A stretch of 64,000 nucleotides of DNA from Melioribacter roseus P3M-2. Its GTDB lineage: Bacteria > Bacteroidota > Ignavibacteria > Ignavibacteriales > Melioribacteraceae. The stretch lies in NCBI RefSeq assembly GCF_000279145.1, contig NC_018178.1:3233688-3297687 (forward strand), read 5' to 3'. The position numbers were made by a program, and so were the translations under genes. The notes beneath the pieces were generated by a model that saw nothing but the letters and a program-made list of their open reading frames with translations, ran no database searches and was not told the DNA's origin. Positions 47,088 through 56,142 of the stretch are shown here, piece by piece. Each line of letters starts with the position of its first letter. Within the stretch, counting starts at the first letter, position 1.

Positions 47088-48818
47088 TTATGAAACGCCC
47101 TCTATAAGTTTTTTAAGCGTTTCTTCGTTGATAACAGGTTTATACTTTTTTATTAAATATTCTTCGATTTCTATTTTTATCTTTTCCCTGTGGTAATTTT
47201 TATAATCCTCAATAACGGAATCTTTAGCTTCTTCAAAGCTCAGTTGTTTTTCCGGACTTATTTTAAAACACTTTATTACGGCATAGCTTTTATTATCATA
47301 ATCCTCGAATTCGATTGGTTCGGCGACCTCAGATTCGTTCAGAGCAAAAGCAATATTTCCAAAGACCGGTTTTTCGTCTTTCCCGAATGACTTGATTTCC
47401 CCGTTGCGATCTTTTATGTATGTTTTGACTAAATATCTCCCCTTCACTTTTTCAAAAGGAACGCCGCTCTTTATCTTTCCGTATGCGCTATCCGCCTCTT
47501 CTTTCGTAGGAAAAACCATTACAAATATATTTCTTTTTTCAAGCTGATAGTATAAATCGTTTTTATGTTCGAGATAGAAACTATAAATCGCATCTTCCGT
47601 TGCAGGCGGAATTTTTGATTCTATGACCGCCAGATTGTAGAGGCGAACCAATTGATTTTTCAGCGCAATATCATCCGTAAATGCGTTGAAAATATTTTTC
47701 TTTAGATTCAGAGCCTCGGCTTTTTTTACAATTATCTCCGTTCGCAACGCTTCCGTCAAAAAATCCTTTAACGCTTCGGTCGTAATATTTTCCCCGTCTT
47801 TCAGAATCAATATATTATCCAGAAGATAGATCAGTTTTTTGTAGTCTACTTTTCCCCCGTCATAAGTTAAAATAATTTTGTTATTCCCCTTATTAATTTC
47901 TTCCGATATTAATTGCGAATATTTGTCTTTATAGAAATCCTGTATTTTAGACCATTTAACAATTTGTTCCAGCGCCGCATTATTCCATGACAACTTACTT
48001 TCGTCGATAGTTTTCTTCATATCGTTTTCAAATTCCTCGTAAGCTGGCGTATAAAATATATTTTTCAGGTATGTTTTAATTTCATGTTTTACCGACTCAA
48101 AAGGCTTAACTCTCACGGGTAGAATATCAACAACTTCAACAATTTTGATTGCGGTCGGAGCGTTCAATATTCTTATATCGCCCTTATTCAATTTAAATAC
48201 AATATTCGCGACCGGATCCAAAAGCGCCTGTTTCCAATCGACAGGCGGCATAACGCCGTTATTATTCGCTGAATATTTTTTTACAAGTTCGCTAAAATCG
48301 CGTCCGTTTTCAATTTCCGATTTTATTTCCAATGCTTTTTGTTCGAGCGAATCGAGTTGCTCCCTCGTTATGTCCTTATCTTTAACCAACTCAATCTGTC
48401 TGTAGACGATTTTTCTGTCCATCATACCGTAAACATTTTTCGCCGCCTCTTCCGATGTATATTTACCCAGATATTGTGACTTGAAATATTCCGCCACAAG
48501 TTCTTCGTTAATAATACGACTGATGCTTTTGATTAACCCGGTATTCGTATCCAATCCTCTCTCAAAAAAGTCCATTCTTTTAAACTGATTAACGAGCATA
48601 TCGCGAAGGGCATTGCGATAAATATCTTCTCTGTTACGATATCTCTTATTATACAGCCAGTCAACCACGTACTTATTTAACTCGCCCGCCGTAACAGAAT
48701 ATTCGCCGGCATATCTGGCTACAACCGAGGTATCTTGTTGCGTCGAATGAGCGAATGAATTGGCGCTCAGTATTAAAAACCTAGAGACAAATAGGAATAA
48801 TAATCGGAAATGTTTCAT
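47088..48818 (-). CDS. Exported parvulin-type peptidyl-prolyl isomerase
   Basis: A 576-residue periplasmic folding factor with a signal peptide (about 1-24, ending SANSFAHS). A SurA/PpiC-like layout is visible: an N-terminal helical region, a first parvulin-like domain (about 130-225; QIELVKDKDITREQLDSLEQ, FSELVKKYSANNNG, VANIVFKLNKGDI) and a second, more diverged one (about 425-530; NIFVMVFPTKEEADSAYGKI, GNIAFALNESEVAEPIE). Such proteins help outer-membrane and secreted proteins fold; here the neighbours are envelope and secretion-linked genes. Isomerase activity of either domain is not certain. Confidence 0.82.
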   Translation of the reverse strand: MKHFRLLFLFVSRFLILSANSFAHSTQQDTSVVARYAGEYSVTAGELNKYVVDWLYNKRYRNREDIYRNALRDMLVNQFKRMDFFERGLDTNTGLIKSISRIINEELVAEYFKSQYLGKYTSEEAAKNVYGMMDRKIVYRQIELVKDKDITREQLDSLEQKALEIKSEIENGRDFSELVKKYSANNNGVMPPVDWKQALLDPVANIVFKLNKGDIRILNAPTAIKIVEVVDILPVRVKPFESVKHEIKTYLKNIFYTPAYEEFENDMKKTIDESKLSWNNAALEQIVKWSKIQDFYKDKYSQLISEEINKGNNKIILTYDGGKVDYKKLIYLLDNILILKDGENITTEALKDFLTEALRTEIIVKKAEALNLKKNIFNAFTDDIALKNQLVRLYNLAVIESKIPPATEDAIYSFYLEHKNDLYYQLEKRNIFVMVFPTKEEADSAYGKIKSGVPFEKVKGRYLVKTYIKDRNGEIKSFGKDEKPVFGNIAFALNESEVAEPIEFEDYDNKSYAVIKCFKISPEKQLSFEEAKDSVIEDYKNYHREKIKIEIEEYLIKKYKPVINEETLKKLIEGVS

Positions 48819-48911
48819 AAAACTTTCTCCCGTTCAGGAAAAGATGTGAACGTTTGATATAAACTTAGCATCAATTTTATTGTATTAAATTAATCCGCTT
48901 TGAATAAAAAT

Positions 48912-48942
48912 AAAACCCCGATAATTGGATTATCGGGGTTTT
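48912..48942 (-). terminator. Terminator of the T9SS protein / TonB receptor operon
   Basis: A 14-bp perfect stem (AAAACCCCGATAAT / ATTATCGGGGTTTT) with a 3-nt loop and T-rich tail on the minus strand lies 20 nt after the stop codon of the gene at 48962. Confidence 0.9.
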
Positions 48943-48961
48943 ACATTAAATAACTGCGTCG

Positions 48962-50719
48962 CTATTTGATAAGCATCATTTTCTTGGATACTTTATAATT
49001 GTCGCTCTGCAAAGTATAGATATAGACTCCGCTTGCAAGATTGGAAGCGTCAAATGTGACCTGATATTTTTGCGCCGTTTTGAAACCATCCACAAGCGTA
49101 GCCACTTCCTGACCCAAGGCGTTATATACTTTTAACGTAACGTTGCCCGGCTCCGGCAGTGTAAATGTAATTACAGTTGTCGGGTTAAACGGATTCGGGT
49201 AATTTTGCGACAAATCAAATTGGGTCGGAACTCCGCCAAGTTCTTTAACGGCGGTAACAGTGTGTCCGTTTTCGAGAGCTTCCACTAAATCGCCAAAATA
49301 CTTATCGTGATTGGCGAGGAAAGTAGCTTTTGCATCGGGGAACCAGTTCAAGTCGCCAACAGGCAATCCGTCCGTACCGCCGACTTTCAAGTCTTCATCG
49401 CTGTACGACAAGTCGATAGGAATCGGCCAATCTGAGTAAATGAAGTTTTCGCTACCTAGACTGTTTACTCTCCAATACGGCATAACTGCAGTACTGGTAG
49501 TATCGATAGTAGCGAGGCTGAATTCTTTAAGAACGTCTACCTGGTCAGTTAAGAGGTCGGCTGTATTGGCAAAGTTAGGTAATTTTTCGTACCAAACGCC
49601 TTCCGTCAGATAAGGATAATTTGTATCATCGTCAAAAAGCGATTTGGTGCGTTCGTTCATTTTCATCGCCTGATTCATCCAGGTTGTAAATCCGTTCACC
49701 GCCATGTTGTTTGCTTCAGCTGCCAGGTCAGTCAGTCTGGAATCCCAATAGACCAAATTGGCTTCAACCAGCCATTTTCTGTCGACCTGCTCCATGCTTT
49801 CAGGCAAAACGGCAACGTCGATTATACCCTGCGGCAAACCGTCAATTGCCTGCTCGGAAATATCTTCCGTCATATTGGGTCTGAACGGCTGTACGTTACT
49901 GTTAACAAAAATGTTGTTTGTTATTATGCTGTTGCTTTGAACGCCCTGTGTTTCGAATATAACATTCGAGCAGTTAATGAAATTATTGTGGTTTACATAG
50001 ATAAATTTAATCGGGTAATTTCTGAATTTGTAGATGTACCCTTGAGCCATAACGTGCGTATTGTTTTCAACGTAGATTGTATCCGTATTATTGTCTACGT
50101 TATCGTATACGCCGCCGTTGCGACGGCAAGCGCGACCGCTCATGTTTACAAAATAGTTGTCTTTAAAAAACAGTCTGTTGCCTGAATGCGCATTTGACTG
50201 GACAAATACCCACCAGTTATGCTCCATCATGTTATTTTGAAAAACAATTTTACGGTCGGCTGCGCCGGAATTGAAGAACGCCCAGCCGTAAGTGCCGTCG
50301 GGAGCTCCGCAAATAATACTTGTGTTTTTCACCGTTAAATCATGGCTCCAGGTTATGCCGCCGGCGCTTGAGCCTCCCTCGTCTGAATAACCCGAAATAA
50401 TAGGCGGAGCCGCCTGTCTTTGTACCAGTATATCATCGTCGGCGCCGACAATTACTGTCGGTCTGTCTGCGGGAGTTGTAAGTGTAGCTGACATAGGATA
50501 CCAACCGGCGGTTTTCAATTCGTATACTCTGCCGGCGGGGGCGTCGGTATCCGCAGCAATGGCGTTACTCAATGAGTTAGCTTCGCCCATATCGTAATAG
50601 TCTTTGATTACAAGAGTGTCGCCTCTAATCTCATCTACATAATCCATAAGCCCCTGAGCGAAAGACGACGAGAAAGAGAGCAGCAACAGTGTTAAGAAAA
50701 AGGAAAATAATTTCTTCAT
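48962..50719 (-). CDS. T9SS-exported right-handed beta-helix protein
   Basis: A 585-residue secreted protein: signal peptide (about 1-22, ending SSSFAQG), a region of short parallel-beta-helix strands with Asn-rich turns (about 110-290; for example KIVFQNNMMEHNWWVFVQSN, FIYVNHNNFINCSNVIF, SIITNNIFVNSN) and a C-terminal type A T9SS sorting domain (about 505-585; LSQNYPNPFNPTTVITF, GQEVATLVDG, ASGVYIYTL and the KKMMLIK end). The fold is shared by pectate and alginate lyases, but I see no conserved lyase triad, so it may be a binding or lyase-like protein. AGGAGG precedes the ATG. It lies downstream of the TonB receptor gene and ends at a strong terminator. Confidence 0.85.
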   Translation of the reverse strand: MKKLFSFFLTLLLLSFSSSFAQGLMDYVDEIRGDTLVIKDYYDMGEANSLSNAIAADTDAPAGRVYELKTAGWYPMSATLTTPADRPTVIVGADDDILVQRQAAPPIISGYSDEGGSSAGGITWSHDLTVKNTSIICGAPDGTYGWAFFNSGAADRKIVFQNNMMEHNWWVFVQSNAHSGNRLFFKDNYFVNMSGRACRRNGGVYDNVDNNTDTIYVENNTHVMAQGYIYKFRNYPIKFIYVNHNNFINCSNVIFETQGVQSNSIITNNIFVNSNVQPFRPNMTEDISEQAIDGLPQGIIDVAVLPESMEQVDRKWLVEANLVYWDSRLTDLAAEANNMAVNGFTTWMNQAMKMNERTKSLFDDDTNYPYLTEGVWYEKLPNFANTADLLTDQVDVLKEFSLATIDTTSTAVMPYWRVNSLGSENFIYSDWPIPIDLSYSDEDLKVGGTDGLPVGDLNWFPDAKATFLANHDKYFGDLVEALENGHTVTAVKELGGVPTQFDLSQNYPNPFNPTTVITFTLPEPGNVTLKVYNALGQEVATLVDGFKTAQKYQVTFDASNLASGVYIYTLQSDNYKVSKKMMLIK

Positions 50720-50806
50720 AGCGTGCCTCCTAAATAATTAGTTAAATGATATAAATAACACATCCCCATGGTATTCAGTTTTTTAACCGAACAGCATTCG
50801 GATACA

Positions 50807-53800
50807 TTAGAGAGTGTATCTCAAGTTAAGTTCGAATACCCTTGGCGAATATAACGTGGACGCCTCATTATCAATAATCGGACCGTCCACTGTCCTGCGG
50901 AATTTCCTGTAATTCTTAACTGGATTGTGGAAAATGTTTATGCCGCTCAATGATATGCTTAAGCCTTCAACGGGCAGTTGCTGTTTAATGGTAAAATCCC
51001 ATTTGTAGATATTGCCAGTGAATGTGTCTTCTTCGGGTCTCTGCCCTACGGACGTAATTACGTTACCCTGCATATTGAAAGAAAGACGAGCTGAAAATCC
51101 TTTGTAGTCAATACCCAGAGCGATGTTCAATATATCGTCTCCCTGATTAATCAAACGCGCGGTTCTTATAGTGTCGGTAGTAATATATTTTTCCCTGAAT
51201 TTCCTTCTTCCCGTTATCGGATCGATATATTCTTCACGCTCAACCTGATTAATCAATTGTTGATAGTCCATTTCCGACCATACTCTGGTATAGTTTATAT
51301 TCAATACAAGCGCATTGAGCGGCTCGGGCAAATACCAGAAGTTCGTTTGCCAATCGAATTCAAGTCCCTTTATGATAGCCGGAGACGGATTGTTTATGTA
51401 AGTGTCGATTTTATCCGACCGGGCAGGCGGGGTAATACCCTGCGATACCCAGAATGCGGAATCCGGAAAACTGACGCCGTAATACGAAAGATTTTGATAA
51501 AAGATCGTTGTCTGGAAAAATACATTATCAATTTCTTTGTAGAATCCTCCGACCGTAAACAGGCCTATTTCGTTGTTGTAGAACGACATATAAAGGTCGT
51601 AATTTGTGGATACTGCAGGTTTCAAATACGGGTTACCCGCACGGTTGGTTAGACCCGGCGAGAAGTAGACGTTAGGAAGAATAGCTCTGAAATCCGGACG
51701 CGCAATTGTCTTGGAATAAGCAAGTCGTACGTCAGCCCAATCTGTAAATTTATAACGAATCTGAGCGTTCGGGAAAAAGTTGTTATCGTCCCTGTCAACC
51801 GTATTCAAAGTATCGAGTATTCTCCCGTTACCGTCGACGGGGTGTGTGACGTAAAAATTAGTCGCATTGTATTTCATGTTATAATATTCATAACGACCGC
51901 CCAATATCATAGAAAGTTTTGTGCCCAGATTAAAAGTGCCCATTAAATATCCCGCCGTAAAAATCTCCGCGCCGTTGAAATCTTCCGATACCGTTCCGTC
52001 TTTATGAACCGCCTGTCCCCAACCGGACCGGGCTCGTGTATAAAAGTCGTCGAGCATGCCGATATTGAATGCATAATTGTACGGATGCTCTCCGTTCAGG
52101 AAGTACTTGCCCCTTGTATAATCTTTATTTTGGACGTCCGTAAAAAGCAGCTGATTTTGATTGCTCAGAGTTTTACCGGGAATAAAATCTCTTACATTAG
52201 AATAGAAATCTTCGTCGCCGGTTCTCTTATACCAGCGATTTAAGTCGTTGGAACGCGTGGTTCTTTTAAATTTACCGCCGACTTTGAATGTCGAGGAAAA
52301 ATCCGACGTAAACGAAACAGGTATTGTAAAATCGAGCTGCGAATTATAGATATGTTGTTTGAACGCCACCTCGCGAATTACCGCCCAGTCAGAGATATCC
52401 GCGCCCTGATAGTCGGCGGGGTCAATTTCTATATTAAGAATTTCCGCGGGCGTAATCGTATTCCTCAAATTTGAATAAGAAATCCTGTTGCCGTTGGCGT
52501 CGTAGCCAAAAGGAGCGCCTGCCGCATTTGCAAAGTTAGTATTATCGCCCGGGTCTCCGTACCTGATGTCGGTATTGCGGTCGCTATACGAGTGAGATAA
52601 TGTCAACTCTCCTTTTATATCCCCGAAGTTGTATTCCATCTGGAATGCATTAGCCAGCAATGTCCTTTTGTATTTATCGCGGTTCAAAGAATAAATTACC
52701 CTGTTGTTTTGCAAATCCAGCTGTGTATTGTGAGTTGCATTATCGTTTATTCCTTTAGATATCGTATTTTGAAGCAGTATTTTGCCATCGGGTAATTTAT
52801 AATCAAGTATTATACTTCCTCCGTATGTGGAAGTAATATTTTGTTGATCTTGATAATTAAAAGTATTCAGTCGGTAAGGTGATTCTCCGTACGGCAAGAA
52901 TTCGTATCTTTCATACGAAGCCGAAATCTGATCTAAACCGTCGTCAAATCTGTCGGCGTTCCCCTGAATAAAAACGCCGAGTTTATCGTCGAAATATCTG
53001 TTGCTTACGCTGGCCCAGAATCTGTAATTATCGTAAGTACGGTCCTGATGATTCAAACTTCCTTGCGAAAGCATATCGAAGTGAAAACCGGAAGGAGCTT
53101 CGCGCAGTCTTAAATTAACAACGCCGCCGATTGCATTTGCGTCCATATCCGGAGTGACAACTTTAACTACTTCAATGCCTGAGAGCATGTTGGCGGAAAT
53201 AAAACCGAGATTTGTAGCGCGCGTGTTGACGTCGGTAGACGGAAGTTGAATTCCGTTAATTAGTATCAAATTTTGTTTTGCCTGAACGCCTCTGATCACC
53301 ACCTGGTCGCCGTTCATTAGCGAAAGCCCCGGCAGTCTGCTCAAAGCGGTAGCTGCGTCTGCGTCAGGCAGTTCGTGAATTTTTTCTGCGGATACGACAT
53401 TCTTAATTGTATTGGCAGTCAATTGCTGATTGATGGCGGCTTTTTGACCTTGCGCCTGAGCTGTAATTATAATTTCCTGCCCTTCGATTGCCTGAGTAGC
53501 CAGAGCTACATCGAGCTGAACGGTTCTGTTTGGTAGTACATCAATCGTAATTTCTTTTGTCACATATCCGATATATCGCACCGCTACTTTGTAAGTTCCG
53601 GGCTCGATTTGCGCAATTACATATTTGCCTTCTAAATCTGTTGCCGCCCCCAAACTTGTTCCGACCAATAGAACATTTGCGCCAACTAAAGGTTCGTTTG
53701 TAGTAGAGTCGATTACAGTCCCTGCTATACGACCTTTACCCTGGGCATGAATCAAAGTTACGGAAATTACTGACAGAAGGATAGTTAATAGAAATTTAGA

Positions 53801-53812
53801 AATGATCTTCAT
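50807..53812 (-). CDS. TonB-dependent outer-membrane receptor
   Basis: Outer-membrane transporter of 1001 residues, driven by TonB. Signal peptide about 1-24 (ending LIHAQG); carboxypeptidase-regulatory-like Ig domain about 27-112 (GRIAGTVIDSTTNEPLVGAN); plug about 130-240 (PDADAATALSRLPGLSLMNG and VVIRGVQAKQNLILINGIQL); then a 22-strand-type barrel ending in FELNLRYTL with the terminal aromatic-rich strand. SusD-like partner is absent nearby. Its promoter region (53931-53980) has a LacI-like operator, and the T9SS beta-helix protein follows 87 nt downstream, giving a surface uptake pair probably for a uronate-containing oligosaccharide. Substrate is inferred only from context. Confidence 0.92.
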   Translation of the reverse strand: MKIISKFLLTILLSVISVTLIHAQGKGRIAGTVIDSTTNEPLVGANVLLVGTSLGAATDLEGKYVIAQIEPGTYKVAVRYIGYVTKEITIDVLPNRTVQLDVALATQAIEGQEIIITAQAQGQKAAINQQLTANTIKNVVSAEKIHELPDADAATALSRLPGLSLMNGDQVVIRGVQAKQNLILINGIQLPSTDVNTRATNLGFISANMLSGIEVVKVVTPDMDANAIGGVVNLRLREAPSGFHFDMLSQGSLNHQDRTYDNYRFWASVSNRYFDDKLGVFIQGNADRFDDGLDQISASYERYEFLPYGESPYRLNTFNYQDQQNITSTYGGSIILDYKLPDGKILLQNTISKGINDNATHNTQLDLQNNRVIYSLNRDKYKRTLLANAFQMEYNFGDIKGELTLSHSYSDRNTDIRYGDPGDNTNFANAAGAPFGYDANGNRISYSNLRNTITPAEILNIEIDPADYQGADISDWAVIREVAFKQHIYNSQLDFTIPVSFTSDFSSTFKVGGKFKRTTRSNDLNRWYKRTGDEDFYSNVRDFIPGKTLSNQNQLLFTDVQNKDYTRGKYFLNGEHPYNYAFNIGMLDDFYTRARSGWGQAVHKDGTVSEDFNGAEIFTAGYLMGTFNLGTKLSMILGGRYEYYNMKYNATNFYVTHPVDGNGRILDTLNTVDRDDNNFFPNAQIRYKFTDWADVRLAYSKTIARPDFRAILPNVYFSPGLTNRAGNPYLKPAVSTNYDLYMSFYNNEIGLFTVGGFYKEIDNVFFQTTIFYQNLSYYGVSFPDSAFWVSQGITPPARSDKIDTYINNPSPAIIKGLEFDWQTNFWYLPEPLNALVLNINYTRVWSEMDYQQLINQVEREEYIDPITGRRKFREKYITTDTIRTARLINQGDDILNIALGIDYKGFSARLSFNMQGNVITSVGQRPEEDTFTGNIYKWDFTIKQQLPVEGLSISLSGINIFHNPVKNYRKFRRTVDGPIIDNEASTLYSPRVFELNLRYTL

Positions 53813-53930
53813 AACACTCCCCGCTTTTATTTAATTATTTATGGGATGGAGCCCCATTTATTAATAATTTCAATCGGTGTTACTCAGAGTAATCATTGCC
53901 CTTAAACGCCCTATAATTTTGAAGCCGAGT

Positions 53931-53959
53931 CAAATTTAACCAATATTTAATTGTTACAA
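53931..53959 (-). promoter_or_regulatory. Promoter of the TonB receptor operon
   Basis: On the minus strand TTG (53957-53959) and TAAATTTG (53931-53938) are 18 nt apart, a near-consensus -33/-7 pair. The receptor start codon lies about 119 nt downstream. Confidence 0.5.
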
Positions 53960-53964
53960 TATTT

Positions 53965-53980
53965 ATTGTACCGTTTCAAT
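53965..53980. promoter_or_regulatory. Candidate LacI-type operator, site C (TonB receptor)
   Basis: On the minus strand ATTGAAACGGTACAAT agrees with site B at 14 of 16 positions and pairs in 6 of 8 palindrome positions. It lies just upstream of the -33 box of the TonB-receptor promoter. Confidence 0.55.
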
Positions 53981-54118
53981 ATTATGGAAATTAGTTCAAG
54001 ATGTCAAGGATTTTTTATCAAAATAAGAAAAGAAACTACTTAACTGTTTAAGTAGAATTAATCCCTCATTTAATCAAAAATTTAGAGTGGTTTCCAAGTA
54101 TGAAATTCTTCAAATCCG

Positions 54119-55174
54119 CTAATCTACAGTGAATCTGTAAACTGTAGTCGATTTGAATTTAACTCCCGCCTGCAATATTGCCTGCGGAAAATTCTTTTTG
54201 TTGGGCGAGTCGGGGAAGAATTGTGTTTCTAAACATAAGCCGGTTCTGAAATTCATGGGCGTTCCTTTTTTACCTTGCGCTTCAGGATTAAGATGGTTGC
54301 CCGAATAGAATTGTAATCCCGGCATATCGGTCATCACTTCCATTTTTCTGCCGCTCTCCGGATCGATTAAAAGAGCGGCCGATTTCAAACTTCCGTCATA
54401 ACCGTTCAATACCCAGTTGTGATCGTAGCCTTTTCCTATTTTTAATTGAGGATGGTCGGCATTAATATCTTTTCCGATTTCTTTGATTTGCCTGAAATCG
54501 AACGGCGTATTTTCCACGGGTGCAATTTCTCCTGTCGTAATCGATTCTTCGTCTACGGGCGTGTAATTCTCGGCATTTATCATTAACAAATGATTTTCAA
54601 TTTTTTTGGCGAAGTCGCCGCTCAAATTAAAATACGAGTGATGCGTCGGATTGAAAAGCGTTGTTTTATCTGAAATTCCTTCGTAAGTAATTATAAGTTC
54701 GTCGTTTTCCGTAAGTGTATAAGTAACCGTTACTTTCAAATTACCCGGGTAACCGGCTTCGCCGTCTTTGCTTAAATATGTAAGCTTTATGCTTTTACCT
54801 TTGTTAGATTCAACCGGTTCTGCATTCCATATTTTTTTAAAAAACCCCTCGCTTCCGCCGTGAAGGTGATTTTTTCCTTCGTTTTGCTCCAGCTGATATA
54901 CAATTCCGTCGAGTTCAAACTTGCCGCCTTTAATCCTGTTAGCATACCTTCCCGCTACCGCGCCTTGAAATGTTTTATCATTTAAATACCCTTCCAAAGT
55001 ATCGTAACCCAGTACAATATCATCGAACCGATTATTTCTGTCCTTCACAATAATATTTTTTACAATCGCGCCGTAATTAATTATGTTTATCTGCGCTCCG
55101 TTGCCGTTTGATAATTTATATTCTTTTATCTCGCTGCCGTCGTTCAAAATACCAAATAATTTTTCGCCGTCCAT
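54119..55174 (-). CDS. galM: Aldose 1-epimerase (mutarotase)
   Basis: Interconverts alpha and beta anomers of aldoses. From ATG 55174, preceded by AAGGAATATA, the protein has 351 residues; a frame extension to 55207 is rejected because it lacks a ribosome-binding site and conservation. Motifs: FQGAVAGRYANRIKGGKFEL (about 58-77), NEGKNHLHGG with a conserved His, NPTHHSYFNLSG (catalytic His) and LCLETQFFPDSPN with the catalytic Glu. It is divergent from the mannonate operon, with operator B in the gap. No signal peptide, so it is cytoplasmic. Preparing the correct anomer of glucuronate or galacturonate is a plausible role. Confidence 0.93.
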   Translation of the reverse strand: MDGEKLFGILNDGSEIKEYKLSNGNGAQINIINYGAIVKNIIVKDRNNRFDDIVLGYDTLEGYLNDKTFQGAVAGRYANRIKGGKFELDGIVYQLEQNEGKNHLHGGSEGFFKKIWNAEPVESNKGKSIKLTYLSKDGEAGYPGNLKVTVTYTLTENDELIITYEGISDKTTLFNPTHHSYFNLSGDFAKKIENHLLMINAENYTPVDEESITTGEIAPVENTPFDFRQIKEIGKDINADHPQLKIGKGYDHNWVLNGYDGSLKSAALLIDPESGRKMEVMTDMPGLQFYSGNHLNPEAQGKKGTPMNFRTGLCLETQFFPDSPNKKNFPQAILQAGVKFKSTTVYRFTVD

Positions 55175-55227
55175 TATATTCCTTAGCTGATTTTTAATAA
55201 AAAACAAAATTATTAATTTGTTCTGAT

Positions 55228-55259
55228 TTTGTCTAATTGAAACGGTTTAATTATATTTG
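55228..55259 (+). promoter_or_regulatory. Bacteroidota-type promoter of the mannonate operon
   Basis: TTTG (55228-55231) and TATATTTG (55252-55259) are separated by exactly 20 nt. Operator B (55236-55251) lies wholly inside this spacer and ends at the base before the -7 element, so a bound repressor would block RNA polymerase. Confidence 0.75.
55236..55251. promoter_or_regulatory. Candidate LacI-type operator, site B (mannonate operon / galM)
   Basis: ATTGAAACGGTTTAAT differs from site A at a single base and pairs in 6 of 8 palindrome positions around CG. It sits between the -33 and -7 boxes of the rightward promoter and about 60 nt upstream of the galM start on the other strand, so it could control both directions. 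Confidence 0.65.
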
Positions 55260-55320
55260 AAACTCATTATTTATTCTAAAATTTTGCGAAATATTCACAA
55301 ATAAAATCGGATAGGGAATC

Positions 55321-56142
55321 ATGAATTACATAAATTCACTTTTTGGCGTCGAAAAAAAAGTTATTGTAATTACGGGAGGCAGCGGAATAATAGCGACTGC
55401 CCTGGCGGAAGGCTTCCTTAAAAGCGGCGCGAATGTCATACTTTTAAGCAGAAACGAAGATAAGCTTAAAAAAATTTGTGACTCATTCAAAGAACTCGGA
55501 AACATCGACTATTTTAAATGCGACGTATTGAAAGAAGACGAAGTAAACAATTCAAAAGAATGGATACTCCAGAAATACGGAAGGATTGACGTCCTGATTA
55601 ACGGAGCCGGCGGCAATCTGCCGGAATCCACTTTAAAACCGGAAGAAAATATTTTCGATCTCAGTTTTGAAGGCTTTAAGAAAGCTGTCGATTTGAATTT
55701 GCACGGCACAGTATTGCCCACATTGAAATTCGGAGAGCCGATGGCAAAAAACGGCAGCGGTTCTATAATAAATATTTCCTCGATGGCAAGTATAAGGGCA
55801 ATTACTAGAGTCGTCGGATATTCTGCCGCCAAAGCAGCCGTAGATAATTTTACGCGTTGGATGGCAATGGAACTCGCATTGAAGTTCGGCGACGGTTTGA
55901 GAGTAAACGCAATTGCGCCCGGATTTTTACTTACAAATCAAAACCGTAATATGCTGACCAATGTCGACGGCTCCCTGAGCGACAGAGGAAAATCAATTAT
56001 TAAAATGACGCCTTTCAGAAGATTCGGTCAGCCCGAAGAATTAGTAGGAACGGTAATCTGGCTGGCCTCCGACGCTTCCAAATTTGTTACCGGCGCTGTA
56101 ATTCCAGTCGACGGCGGATTCAGTATATTCAGCGGAGTTTAA
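55321..56142 (+). CDS. uxuB: D-mannonate oxidoreductase (short-chain dehydrogenase type)
   Basis: NAD(H)-dependent reduction of D-fructuronate to D-mannonate, in the glucuronate route. The 273 residues form a classical SDR: VIVITGGSGIIATALAEGF (14-32) binds the nucleotide, NGAGGN (94-99), Ser153/Ser154 and catalytic Tyr167-Lys171 (YSAAK), with PVDGGFSIF near the C-terminus. E. coli UxuB belongs to another family; this SDR variant is recognised mainly by the NGAGGNLPES segment and by mannonate dehydratase directly following with no gap (TAAATG). The name is thus mostly contextual. A promoter with operator B lies upstream; a fallback call is SDR oxidoreductase. Confidence 0.85.
   Translation: MNYINSLFGVEKKVIVITGGSGIIATALAEGFLKSGANVILLSRNEDKLKKICDSFKELGNIDYFKCDVLKEDEVNNSKEWILQKYGRIDVLINGAGGNLPESTLKPEENIFDLSFEGFKKAVDLNLHGTVLPTLKFGEPMAKNGSGSIINISSMASIRAITRVVGYSAAKAAVDNFTRWMAMELALKFGDGLRVNAIAPGFLLTNQNRNMLTNVDGSLSDRGKSIIKMTPFRRFGQPEELVGTVIWLASDASKFVTGAVIPVDGGFSIFSGV

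Larger units (their letters stand above)
53813..54118. other. Leader between TonB receptor and aldose epimerase genes
   Basis: This 306-nt gap lies between two leftward genes. It contains a -7 element (53931-53938) and operator C (53965-53980) for the TonB-receptor gene, leaving a leader of about 110 nt before the ATG. Nothing else was recognised; no terminator hairpin is obvious after the epimerase gene. Confidence 0.6.
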
